In this document: positions 1 to 7,805 of the stretch, piece by piece
Numbering within the stretch: position 1 is the first letter of the stretch
How the letters are laid out: every line of letters begins with the position of its first letter
Assembly (NCBI GenBank): GCA_945901405.1
Contig: CAMDLH010000027.1
Location: 1-46,158 of the forward strand
DNA: 46,158 nucleotides
Direction: 5' to 3'
Source: Bordetella parapertussis
Lineage (GTDB): Bacteria > Pseudomonadota > Gammaproteobacteria > Burkholderiales > SG8-41
Position numbers and translations under genes: made by a program
Notes under the pieces: generated by a model
Seen by the model: only the letters and a program-made list of their open reading frames with translations
What the model was told of the DNA's origin: nothing
Databases searched by the model: none

Positions 1-2
1 AT

Positions 3-1232
3 CGCGCGTTCCTGGCGCCGCTCGCGCCGTTGCGCACCTACGTGATGGGTATGGAGGCCACCGAGCGAGGCGCAACCCCAGAAGAGACGCAAAAAATGAC
101 GGCCATGCTGACGGACGCAGTCAAGGCCGGCGCGGTCGGCTTCAGCACCACTGCGATGCTGTCGCACATCGGTCACGGCGGCAAGCCGTTCGCCGCGCGC
201 GTGGCGAGCCGCGAAGAACTCGCATCATATTGCGGCGTGCTGAAAAAAGCCGGGCGCGGCGTAATCGAAATGGCGCTCACCAAGCAATTCGGCAAGCTGC
301 AGGACGACGAATACGACTTGCTCGATTTCATGTTGACGCAAAGCGGGCGGCCGGTGACGTGGTTGTCGCTGCATAATATCGCCGAGCGCCCCAGCGCCTT
401 GCAGGAAGCTCTGAAAAAGGCCGAGCCGCTGATCGCGCGCGGCGGCATTCCGCAGATACTCACGCGTCCGCTGGTGTCCGATATGTATCTGCGCAAGCCG
501 TTCCAGCTTGGCGAAATGAAATGCGCGAAGGATATTTTTAATGCGCCCGCGCAAAAGCAGGTAGAGATTTTGTCCGATCCGGCGTTTCGCGCGGCGTTCA
601 AGGCCGAGCTCGCGCAGGGCCGCAAGTGGAGCTCGAAAGGTATCACGGTGTTCAAAGTGACGAACCCGAAACTCAAGGCCTATGAAGGCTCGACCATCGG
701 CGACATCGCGGCGAATCTGAACAAGGATCCGGATACCGTGTTCTTCGACATGGCGGTCGAGGATCAAATGGAATTGAAGTGCGTGGTGCCGCGCGCCAAC
801 ACTGACCGCGCGCAAATCGCCAATACGCTGAACGACCCGCGCACCATGATCGGCCTGTCCGACGCCGGAGCGCACGTGGACATGTTCGCCGAGGCGGGCT
901 ACACCACCTATCTGCTCGGCCACTGGGTGCGCGAGCAGCAGGCGCTCTCACTCGAAGCGGCGGTGAAACGCATCACCAAGGACCCGGCGGATTATTTCGG
1001 CTTCAGCGATCGCGGGCGTTTGACGGTCGGCGCGGCTGCGGATGTCGTAGTATTCGATGAAAACGCCATCGGCTCGCCCGAACGCGCCAGCCTCGTGCGC
1101 GACCTGCCGGCGGGCGGCGCACGCATGGTGTCGAAGGCTTCGGGGATTTCACACGTCGTTGTGAATGGAACGGCACTCTACCGCGAAGGGAAACACACCG
1201 GAGATTATCCGGGGCGCGTATTGCGCGGGTAA
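3..1232 (+). CDS. N-acyl-D-amino-acid deacylase family amidohydrolase, C-terminal part (5' end outside window)
   Basis: The frame is open from the window edge, so the N-terminal metal-binding region is missing from view. About 410 codons remain. They carry the usual second half of the D-aminoacylase/amidohydrolase-3 family: a VGFSTT segment, the conserved IGLSDAGAH stretch near residue 288 that supplies a metal-site Asp, and a C-terminal beta-sandwich strand of the type ADVVVFDENAIG. Members hydrolyse N-acyl-D-amino acids or related cyclic amides in the cytoplasm; the actual substrate is unknown. It resembles the complete homologue at 12559-14265. It ends 5 bp before the convergent TctC gene. 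The family call is firm, the substrate is not. Confidence 0.85.
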   Translation, partial: RAFLAPLAPLRTYVMGMEATERGATPEETQKMTAMLTDAVKAGAVGFSTTAMLSHIGHGGKPFAARVASREELASYCGVLKKAGRGVIEMALTKQFGKLQDDEYDLLDFMLTQSGRPVTWLSLHNIAERPSALQEALKKAEPLIARGGIPQILTRPLVSDMYLRKPFQLGEMKCAKDIFNAPAQKQVEILSDPAFRAAFKAELAQGRKWSSKGITVFKVTNPKLKAYEGSTIGDIAANLNKDPDTVFFDMAVEDQMELKCVVPRANTDRAQIANTLNDPRTMIGLSDAGAHVDMFAEAGYTTYLLGHWVREQQALSLEAAVKRITKDPADYFGFSDRGRLTVGAAADVVVFDENAIGSPERASLVRDLPAGGARMVSKASGISHVVVNGTALYREGKHTGDYPGRVLRG

Positions 1233-1237
1233 ACGGT

Positions 1238-2272
1238 TCAAACCGGCGGCTTGAGCCCCATGCGCTTGGCGAGCTCCGCCCACTTCGCCATTTCCTTGCG
1301 CAGGTGCTCGCCGAAAAATTCGGGCGTGCCGCCTGCTGCTTCATAGTTCATCGCGGCAAAGCGCTCCTTCACCGCCGCGCTCGTGAGCACCTGGTTGAAC
1401 CCTTCGTTCAAGCGCGCGATCACCGGCTTCGGTGTGCGCGCGGGCACGACCACGCCGCCCCATGCAATGATTTCGAAACCGGGCACGCCCGCTTCGGCAA
1501 CCGTCGGCAGTTCCGGCGCGGCAAGAGCGCGTTTCGTCCCCGTGACGGCAAGCCCGCGCAAGCGCCCGGAGCGCACATGCGGATACGCCGATCCGACCTG
1601 ATCGCAAATCAGATGCACCTGGCCGCCGATGATGTCGGTGATGCCCTGCTGCACGCCTTTGTACGGCACATGCAGGATGTCGATGCCAGCCAGCATCTTG
1701 AGCAGTTCAACACAAAGAAAATTGGTGGCGCCATAACCCGTGGATACGTATTTCAGCTTGCCGGGATTCGCCTTCGCGTAGGCAATCAATTCCTGCACCG
1801 AGTGCACGGGCAGCGCCGTCGAGATCGCGAGCACGTTGGGCGAAAATCCGCCCATCACCACTGGCGCGAAATCGCGCTGCGTGTCGTAGCCAAGCCGCGC
1901 CATGAAAATATGATTGGTTGCGATGGGAAACGACGCGTAGCCGATGGTGTAGCCGTCGGGATTGGCCTTGGCCATCATCTCAAAACCGATGCTGCTGCTG
2001 GCCCCCGGACGATTATCCACCACCACCTGCTGGCCGAGCCGCTTGCCGAGTTCCGCTGCATAAAGGCGCGCGTTGATATCCGGCAACCCGCCGGTGGCGG
2101 ACGGGACGATGAAGCGCAGCGGCCGGTCAGGGTAGTCGGTAGCCGCAGGCGCACACATCGGCCAAACCGCCATGCCCAGACCCAGCTGGATCGCCGCGAT
2201 GAATAGCTTAAGCCTCGAACCGGCTGACCCGCGCGCCGCGTACGAGCTACCGCCCAGCAATGCATGCACCAT
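1238..2272 (-). CDS. Tripartite tricarboxylate transporter substrate-binding protein (TctC/Bug family)
   Basis: A 344-residue periplasmic binding protein of the Bug type. A long signal peptide (hydrophobic core about residues 24-40, cleavage after APAA) leads into the family signatures YPDRPLRFIVP, VVDNRPGASS, the NPDGYT turn, and HVPYKG about two-thirds along. Such proteins bind dicarboxylates, aromatic acids or amides for a TctAB permease, but no tctA or tctB gene lies in this window. The ATG at 2272 follows a GGGGGA ribosome-binding site. It is transcribed away from the HtrA-like gene and converges on the upstream deacylase. The ligand cannot be predicted. Confidence 0.92.
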   Translation of the reverse strand: MVHALLGGSSYAARGSAGSRLKLFIAAIQLGLGMAVWPMCAPAATDYPDRPLRFIVPSATGGLPDINARLYAAELGKRLGQQVVVDNRPGASSSIGFEMMAKANPDGYTIGYASFPIATNHIFMARLGYDTQRDFAPVVMGGFSPNVLAISTALPVHSVQELIAYAKANPGKLKYVSTGYGATNFLCVELLKMLAGIDILHVPYKGVQQGITDIIGGQVHLICDQVGSAYPHVRSGRLRGLAVTGTKRALAAPELPTVAEAGVPGFEIIAWGGVVVPARTPKPVIARLNEGFNQVLTSAAVKERFAAMNYEAAGGTPEFFGEHLRKEMAKWAELAKRMGLKPPV

Positions 2273-2388
2273 AGTCGTCCCCCGTGTAACGATGGAACCA
2301 ATCTACGCGGCTGCCCGGCGCCTGTAAAGCGTCCGTTTTGCCGTACACGGCTGCTGCTTCCATCGACACTTCGTGTCAAAATTGCGGA

Positions 2389-3363
2389 ATGTCTGAAAAT
2401 CAGCAATGGGCGTTTCCCGAATCGCTGCAACCGAAGGCCGGCGAGACGCAGTTTGACCTCGCGCGTGTGCTCGATGCGGTGGTGATGGTGCGTACCGAAG
2501 TTTTCGAAGACGGCCTCACGGCCGGTACGCTGGGCACGGAGCGTGGCGGCTATGGCGTGGTGATACGCGAGGATGGCCTGGTGCTCACCATCGGCTATCT
2601 CATCACCGAGGCGTCGAAAATCTGGCTCACCACCAATCGCGGCGGCGTCGTGGAAGGCTACCCGGTTGGTTATGACCAGGCGACCGGCTTCGGCCTGATA
2701 CAGCCGTTGGGCAAACTGGATGCACCGCACCTCGCGCGCGGCCTGGTGGCCGACATAAAAGCTGGCGACTCGGCATTCGTGATCGGCCACGGCGGATCAG
2801 CGCACTCGCTCAAGACGCTGCTGATTGCGAAACAGGAATTCGCCGGCCCCTGGGAATACGTGCTCGATGAAGCGCTGTTTACCGTGCCCGCGCATCCGCA
2901 ATGGGGCGGCGCCGCGCTGATCGACACGCAGGGCGATTTGATCGGCATCGGCTCGCTGCTGGTGCAACGCGAGGTTAACGGCGAAGCCATACACGTCAAT
3001 ATGTTCGTGCCGATAGACCTGCTCAACCCGATACTCGATGCCATGTTGCAAACCGGGCGCAGCCCGCACCCGCCGCGCCCGTGGCTGGGCATGTATACAC
3101 AGGATCCGCAAGGCAAACTGGTGGTCGGCAAAGTCACCCCCGGCGGGCCGGCGCAACGCGCGGGCATCAAGCCGGGCGACAGGGTGCTCGGCGTTGGCGG
3201 CTACAAAGTGCTTAGCCTCGCGGAATTGTTTCGCACCGTGTGGCGGCTGGGCGCGGCCGGAGTCGATGTGCCGCTGACCGTCTCGCGCGGCGGAGAGAAG
3301 CTGGAAATCACCATCAAGTCCGGCGACAGAAGCGACTATCTCAGGAAGCCGAAGTTGCATTGA
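2389..3363 (+). CDS. HtrA-fold (trypsin-like plus PDZ) protein lacking the catalytic triad
   Basis: A 324-residue protein with an S1C/HtrA-like double beta-barrel (about residues 25-215) and a C-terminal PDZ domain (about 232-312, with the PAQRAGIKPGD core). Aligned by eye to HtrA/DegP, the LTNNHVV motif reads LTIGYLI (His to Tyr70), the TDLAVLK motif reads TGFGLIQ (Asp to Gly100), and GNSGGPL reads QWGGAAL (Ser to Gly173). All three triad residues are therefore absent. There is no signal peptide, so it is probably cytoplasmic. Proteolysis is unlikely; a binding or scaffold role through the PDZ domain is an inference. I chose the ATG at 2389 because the upstream in-frame extension is not protein-like. 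Confidence 0.85.
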   Translation: MSENQQWAFPESLQPKAGETQFDLARVLDAVVMVRTEVFEDGLTAGTLGTERGGYGVVIREDGLVLTIGYLITEASKIWLTTNRGGVVEGYPVGYDQATGFGLIQPLGKLDAPHLARGLVADIKAGDSAFVIGHGGSAHSLKTLLIAKQEFAGPWEYVLDEALFTVPAHPQWGGAALIDTQGDLIGIGSLLVQREVNGEAIHVNMFVPIDLLNPILDAMLQTGRSPHPPRPWLGMYTQDPQGKLVVGKVTPGGPAQRAGIKPGDRVLGVGGYKVLSLAELFRTVWRLGAAGVDVPLTVSRGGEKLEITIKSGDRSDYLRKPKLH

Positions 3364-3397
3364 GATTTTGATCGCGGCAACGAATGGCTGCGGCAAC

Positions 3398-3558
3398 GTA
3401 GGCCGCAATCGAAGCGAAGCGCATTGCGCCGGACGGTTTATATCAACCGCATCAGCAGCAGTACACAACGAAACCGCGAACCGCGCCGTGGTTTTTTCCC
3501 ACGTATTCCTTGTTCGCAATCACCGCACGGCGCAATGCCTGCGGCGATTGCGCCCTAC
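3398..3558. repeat. Terminal-inverted-repeat element, about 160 bp
   Basis: Left arm 3398-3432 and right arm 3528-3558 are inverted copies that begin GTAGG(C/G)CGCAATCG and end CATTGCGCCG; each arm is itself partly palindromic. The element lies between two convergent genes and has no supported coding content. It resembles the small GTAGGGCGCAAT-type repeats scattered in betaproteobacterial genomes and may double as a transcription terminator. Confidence 0.55.
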
Positions 3559-3576
3559 GATTTAGTGTCGCCACGC

Positions 3577-4812
3577 TCAGTCAAACCACCGCCGCTTGTA
3601 AACGATGCCAGGCCCGTTCGGCCCCTGGCCGGAAGGCTCCAGCCACAAGGTCTTGCCCGGGTGTTTCACCGGCACGCCATTGAAGCGCTCGCGCAGCCAG
3701 TCGCAGACGAAGGCGTGGATGTCGGCTTCCCACACGCTGCTGCGCGATTTCATCGTCACCGAGCCGTTGTGATGCTGGTCGGGCAGCACCCATAGCTCGG
3801 CCGGCGCTTTCATTTCGTCGAATAGTCTGTAGACCTCGGCGATGGGTGCGCGCGGGTCGTATTCGCCGCTGACGATGAGTGTCGGGCATTTGATTTTGTC
3901 CATGTATCCGTCCATGGTCATCTTGTCCACCACGGCGTCGAGTTCGGCTTCGGTGTCCGATTGCGTGAGATAGGCGAACAGTTGCTTGTAGCGCGGCGAC
4001 TCTTCGGTCATCAAATAATATTTGTCGACGAATGACGCCCACGGTGCGGCGGCGGCAGCGATACGATGCTCGGTGGCGGCAATGCGCATGCCCCAGTGCG
4101 AGCCGAAGCTTAGTGCATACACGCCGATTTTTTTCGCGTCGATTTCCTTGCGCGTGCACAGGTAATCGATCACCGCGCTTGCGGCCTGCTCGTAGTTGTC
4201 ATCGGTGAGCCGTATGCCGCGCAGGTTGCTCTCGCCCTGCCCCGGCCCGTCGAACGAAAATACATGCATGCCGCGTTGCAAGGCCTGGTTGTAGTACGGA
4301 TGCGGCCATGCTTCCTTGGTTTGATCGCAGCCGGGCACGTAAAACACCAGCGGCTTCGCGCCGTCGCCGGGTGCCAGGTGCAGATTGCCCGACACTACCG
4401 TGCCGTTCCATGGAACATCGACGTGCTCGATGCGATACGGCGCCAGCTCGCGCACCTTGTCATAGCAGCGAATCACGCCGCCGTGCAGAAATTTTTTCTC
4501 GTCGCCGGTCTCGAATACGACGTGCTGCGCGTCGGCGTATTGCAGCGATGCCTGGTAATAAAGCTCCATCGCGGTTTCGCGGTGGCCCGCATCCGCCTCG
4601 GCCTGCGCCAGACGCTCGGAGCGTTTCGCCGCCTGCCCGACGTGCTTGGCAATCATGTCATGGCTGCGTACCGTGCGCGGAAAACGCCCGCGGCCATCGG
4701 GCTGAAAATGAAATGTCTTGCCGGTCTCCTTGATCATCCAGTCAAAGAACCATTGCTGATTGTCGCGATGCAGATGTGGTTTGCCTTTCTTCTGGCGGGC
4801 TGGGCTGGGCAT
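3577..4812 (-). CDS. Alpha/beta hydrolase with N-terminal cap, FrsA / dihydropseudooxynicotine-hydrolase-like
   Basis: A 411-residue cytoplasmic hydrolase. An N-terminal helical region (about residues 15-125) precedes the alpha/beta core. The nucleophile Ser235 sits in ALSFGS, a variant of GxSxG. FDGPGQGES (about 187-195) is the family hallmark, Asp319 lies in GEYDPRAP, and His347 or His348 in DQHHNG completes the triad. Members act as esterases or C-C hydrolases; the substrate is unknown. It is the last gene of a minus-strand set, 51 bp after the TctC stop, and a copy of the recurring A/T-rich element lies directly before its start. A second protein of the same type is at 39070-40140. The ribosome-binding site is weak (AGAGA). 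Confidence 0.85.
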   Translation of the reverse strand: MPSPARQKKGKPHLHRDNQQWFFDWMIKETGKTFHFQPDGRGRFPRTVRSHDMIAKHVGQAAKRSERLAQAEADAGHRETAMELYYQASLQYADAQHVVFETGDEKKFLHGGVIRCYDKVRELAPYRIEHVDVPWNGTVVSGNLHLAPGDGAKPLVFYVPGCDQTKEAWPHPYYNQALQRGMHVFSFDGPGQGESNLRGIRLTDDNYEQAASAVIDYLCTRKEIDAKKIGVYALSFGSHWGMRIAATEHRIAAAAAPWASFVDKYYLMTEESPRYKQLFAYLTQSDTEAELDAVVDKMTMDGYMDKIKCPTLIVSGEYDPRAPIAEVYRLFDEMKAPAELWVLPDQHHNGSVTMKSRSSVWEADIHAFVCDWLRERFNGVPVKHPGKTLWLEPSGQGPNGPGIVYKRRWFD

Positions 4813-4832
4813 GATTAGATCTCTAAAAAATG

Positions 4833-4853
4833 GTTTAAAAACAAATACTTACG
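4833..4853 (-). repeat. Recurring A/T-rich element, copy 1
   Basis: On the minus strand this reads CGTAAGTATTTGTTTTTAAA and one more base. It sits 20 nt before the ATG of the alpha/beta hydrolase and is nearly identical to the copy at 39039-39059. Confidence 0.5.
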
Positions 4854-4863
4854 TTTTAATCGA

Positions 4864-5925
4864 TTATTGCGGTTTGAGGCCTATGGTCTTGATCACGCGC
4901 GACCATTTTTCGGATTCGCTTTTGATGTACGCGGCGAATTCCTCGGGCTTGTTCGCCACCACATCCATGCCTTGATTCGCGAACAGCGTTTTCACTTCGG
5001 CGTGATTGAGCATCTTCACCAGCTCACTGTGCAAGCGATTCGCGATTGCCGCAGGTGTCTTTGCCGGAAGCAACAAGCCATGCCAAGATGTCGTTTCAAA
5101 TCCGGGCAGGCCGGACTCTACCATGGTGGGTATGTCAGGCAGCGCCGCGGTACGCTTGAGACTGGTCACCGCAAGCCCGCGCAAACGGCCCGACTGCACA
5201 TGCGGCATCGCCGGCAACAAACTACTCATCATCATCTGCACCTGCCCGCCGAGCAACTCGCTCAACGCGGGGCCGGTGCCTTTGTACGGCACGTGCAGGA
5301 TGCTCACCTTTGCAGCCATGGTGAACAGCTCGGATGCAAGATGATTGCTCATGCCGGTGCCGCCCGAGGCGTAATTCAGCTTGCCGCTCTTGCGCGCGAG
5401 CGCGATGAACTCCTGCACCGTTTTCGCCTGCACCGACGGATGCACCACCATGATTTGCGGCCCCGATGTCGTTTGCGTGACCGGCTGAAAATCCTTCACC
5501 GGATCGTACGGCAGCTTCAGCGTGAGACTGGGCGCGACCGCAAGATTGCCCGACGAGCCGAGCAGCAAGGTGTAACCATCCGGCGCCGCGCGTGCCACCA
5601 ATTCGCAGCCGATTGCGCCGCCAGCACTGGGGCGGTTATCCACCACCAGATTTTGCCCGAGACTGGCGCCCAGCCGCTGCGCCACCACGCGCGCCACGAT
5701 GTCGGTTGGGCCGCCGGGGGCGAAGGGCGCGATGAGGCGTATCGGCCGCGTGGGATACGTTTGCGCTTGCGAATTTGTCGCGCTCAAGACCGCCGCCGCA
5801 AGCAGAGCGCACGAAAATAAACCAAGGTGTCGTTCCCGCGCAGGCGGGAATCCATAACACAGCGCCACTGGAGATACCGCATGGGTTCCCGCCTGCGCGG
5901 GAACGACAGTCCTGGTTGATCGCAA
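4864..5925 (-). CDS. TctC/Bug substrate-binding protein with a REP-like hairpin inside its signal-peptide region
   Basis: A 353-residue binding protein. The mature part from about residue 56 has the expected YPTRPIRLIAPFAPGG start, VVDNRPSAGG, APDGYT and HVPYKGTG motifs. The start is a TTG at 5925, preceded by GGAGAG at good spacing. Codons 7-32 are the translation of an inverted repeat (VVPAQAGTHA ... GFPPARERH), and only after it comes the hydrophobic core LLAAAVLS with cleavage near SQAQ. The export signal is therefore about 30 residues longer than normal at its N-terminus. It lies 15 bp behind a decayed amidohydrolase and ahead of an alpha/beta hydrolase, probably as one transcript. The ligand is unknown. 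Confidence 0.9.
   Translation of the reverse strand: MRSTRTVVPAQAGTHAVSPVALCYGFPPARERHLGLFSCALLAAAVLSATNSQAQTYPTRPIRLIAPFAPGGPTDIVARVVAQRLGASLGQNLVVDNRPSAGGAIGCELVARAAPDGYTLLLGSSGNLAVAPSLTLKLPYDPVKDFQPVTQTTSGPQIMVVHPSVQAKTVQEFIALARKSGKLNYASGGTGMSNHLASELFTMAAKVSILHVPYKGTGPALSELLGGQVQMMMSSLLPAMPHVQSGRLRGLAVTSLKRTAALPDIPTMVESGLPGFETTSWHGLLLPAKTPAAIANRLHSELVKMLNHAEVKTLFANQGMDVVANKPEEFAAYIKSESEKWSRVIKTIGLKPQ
5829..5907. repeat. REP-like inverted repeat pair
   Basis: Arms 5829-5854 and 5882-5907 are inverted copies of a GTCGTTCCCGCGCAGGCGGG-type sequence, separated by 27 bp. This is a widespread dispersed hairpin class in proteobacteria. It lies in frame inside the 5' coding end of the TctC gene. 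Confidence 0.8.
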
Positions 5926-5940
5926 TTTTCTCTCCGTTAT

Positions 5941-6528
5941 TTAATGATTGCCGCCCGCAACGCCGCGCGATCGATCTCCGCGCCCTTGATGAACAAACGC
6001 GAGATGCGCCGCGTGTTGCGTATGTCTTCCAGCGGATTGGCATCGAGCACCAGAAAATCCGCGCGCTTGCCCGCCGCCGACCTTGCCCGCCGCTTGATCC
6101 GCACGCACCTGAAACGCCACCTAGCCGCGCTCGATGCCTTGCGACATCACCACCGACACGCCGTAATACAGCGCGAGATTCAGATCGTTGATGATCATCT
6201 CGCGCGTGTAGTTCGACGCGCCGTAGGTCAGGCCTTTCTGAAAACCCGGATGCACGTGCTCGCTGTTCAATGTGGGCATCACCGTCTTGCCGCTGAGATC
6301 GTCGCGCATCGCACCCGGCGCATTGATCTCGCCACGCCGCCCCACGCGCGTGATCACGCCGCGCTGCACAATGAACGCGGATGATTCAATCGCCGCGCCG
6401 CCGTCGCCGGGAATCAGGCGCGCGCCTTCGTAAATGACCACCGGCGCGGATGCATCCTGGGTAGCCGGTTGCGGGCTGCCGCAGGACACCAATAACGCTG
6501 TCAAAAAAACCGCAATGAATCGAAACAT
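5941..6528 (-). pseudogene. Decayed lipoprotein amidohydrolase (nonsense codon plus internal deletion)
   Basis: The N-terminal part (6528-6121) reads as a lipoprotein signal (LLVSC lipobox at about residue 16) followed by an amidohydrolase N-terminus with the metal-site segment SEHVHPG. Translation hits TAG at 6121-6123. The same frame continues recognisably for about 16 codons (VAFQVRADQAAG). Then, around 6066-6075, it jumps to another frame that encodes the family C-terminus KRADFLVLDANPLEDIR, ending at TAA 5941. The catalytic middle, roughly 250 residues, is gone. A good GGAGG site precedes the ATG at 6528. It leads the transcript of the TctC gene at 4864-5925. It is almost certainly non-functional. 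Confidence 0.8.
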
Positions 6529-6675
6529 GTGGACGCCTCCCCCATCTTGATCGGGTTCACCGCTAGTATAAGCGCTGCTTAACAACCGCGCGCCGCTGCC
6601 GTGGCCGTGGTTGTAAACTCTTACCTTTCCAAACTCGTTCCCAACTCGTACTCAACTCAAAATAAGGAGACTCAC

Positions 6676-6969
6676 ATGGCCAAGGCCTACTGGATTGCAT
6701 TCTACAAATCGATCAAGGATCAGGAAAAATTCGCCGCCTACGTCAAGATCGCGCCGGCGGCCATTCAATCCTTCGGCGGCAAATTCATCGTGCGCGGCGC
6801 GGCGGCCCAGGCCTACGAAATGGGCCTCAAGGAGCGCGTAACGATGATCGAATTCGAAAGCCTCGAAAAGGCGAAGGCCGCGCACGACAGCCCCGCGTAT
6901 CAGGCGGCGCTAAAGGCATTGGGCGACGGCGCGGAGCGCGATATACGCCTGATCGAAGCGCTCCCCTGA
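6676..6969 (+). CDS. DUF1330 family protein
   Basis: A 97-residue small ferredoxin-like-fold protein of the DUF1330 type. The start MAKAYWIAFYKSI, the central GGKFIVRGA and the stretch ERVTMIEFESLEKAKAAHDS are typical. The family is cytoplasmic and related to dimeric alpha/beta-barrel proteins; its biochemical role is not established. The ATG at 6676 has AAGGAG in front of it. The solute-binding-domain gene starts 29 bp downstream on the same strand, so the two are likely co-transcribed. Confidence 0.85.
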   Translation: MAKAYWIAFYKSIKDQEKFAAYVKIAPAAIQSFGGKFIVRGAAAQAYEMGLKERVTMIEFESLEKAKAAHDSPAYQAALKALGDGAERDIRLIEALP

Positions 6970-6998
6970 TTCGCCATTACACTCAACGGAACATTCAA

Positions 6999-7742
6999 AT
7001 GACAACTCCATCAGCCGCCGCACTGGCCGACCTCACGCCAACCGGCAAACTGCGCGCCGGCATCAATTTTCAGAATACGCTGCTCACCCAGCTTGGCCCC
7101 AACGGTGAACATCTCGGCGTCGCGTGCGATCTGGTGCGCGAGCTGGCGAAGCGGCTAGGCGTGCCGCTTGAAATCCTGCATTACAAATCAGCCGGCTCAC
7201 TGGCCGATTCGGTCAACAGCGGTGAGTGGGATGTGGCAGTGCTCGCCGATGAGCCGGCACGCGCAAAAGATATCGCCTTCGCCGGAGCCACCACCGAAAT
7301 CGAGGCGACGTATCTGGTACCGCCCGGTTCAAAGCTGCAAAAGATCGAAGACGTCGACAGCACCGGCGTGCGCATCGCGCTCGGCGCCAAGAGTGGCTAC
7401 GATCTGTATCTGACCCGCATGTTAAAACACGCCGTGCGCGTGCCCATTGCGGGATCAGGTTCCGCATTCAATCATTTCGCCGCCGAAAAACTCGAAGCGA
7501 TGGCCGGCCTTAAAACCGAACTGGTCAAATGCGCCGCGCAAATGCCAGGCTCGCGCATACTCGATGGCCGCTTCATGGTGGTGCGGCACACCGCGGGTAC
7601 GCCGCGCACGCGCGGCGAGGCAGGTGCGGCCTATCTGCACGCCTTCGTGGAAGCGGTCAAAGCCGAGGGGCTGGTCACGCAGTGGATCGCAAAAAGCGGC
7701 GTGCAGGGTTTGTCGGCTGCGCCGGCGGTGCAAAATCAGTGA
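6999..7742 (+). CDS. Solute-binding domain protein (SBP family 3-like) without a signal peptide
   Basis: 247 residues with the fold of amino-acid ABC transporter binding proteins: LTPTGKLRAGINF at the start, GVACDLVRELAKRLGVPLE, then the VNSGEWDVAVLADEPAR segment followed by the second lobe. The ATG begins only about 10 residues before the mature-protein motif, and the frame offers no hydrophobic leader, so the protein should stay in the cytoplasm. No permease or ATPase gene is nearby. It may act as an intracellular ligand-binding protein or a cyclohexadienyl-dehydratase-like enzyme; this is inference. It sits between DUF1330 and a lactonase-like gene on the same strand. Confidence 0.8.
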   Translation: MTTPSAAALADLTPTGKLRAGINFQNTLLTQLGPNGEHLGVACDLVRELAKRLGVPLEILHYKSAGSLADSVNSGEWDVAVLADEPARAKDIAFAGATTEIEATYLVPPGSKLQKIEDVDSTGVRIALGAKSGYDLYLTRMLKHAVRVPIAGSGSAFNHFAAEKLEAMAGLKTELVKCAAQMPGSRILDGRFMVVRHTAGTPRTRGEAGAAYLHAFVEAVKAEGLVTQWIAKSGVQGLSAAPAVQNQ

Positions 7743-7764
7743 ACTTTCCCTGCGCAATTCTCAT

Positions 7765-7786
7765 TGTAAGTAATTCTTTTTATTGA
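7765..7786 (+). repeat. Recurring A/T-rich element, copy 2
   Basis: Reads TAAGTAATTCTTTTTATTGA from 7767, 19 nt before the ATG of the lactonase-like gene. The neighbouring TATTTTC also matches the copy at 32355-32376. Confidence 0.5.
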
Positions 7787-7805
7787 TATTTTCAAAGGAG
7801 CGCGC

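Noticed and set aside
6121..6123. TAG as a pyrrolysine codon
   Set aside because: The frame continues recognisably only about 16 codons before a further frame break and large deletion, and pyrrolysine is not expected in a betaproteobacterium.
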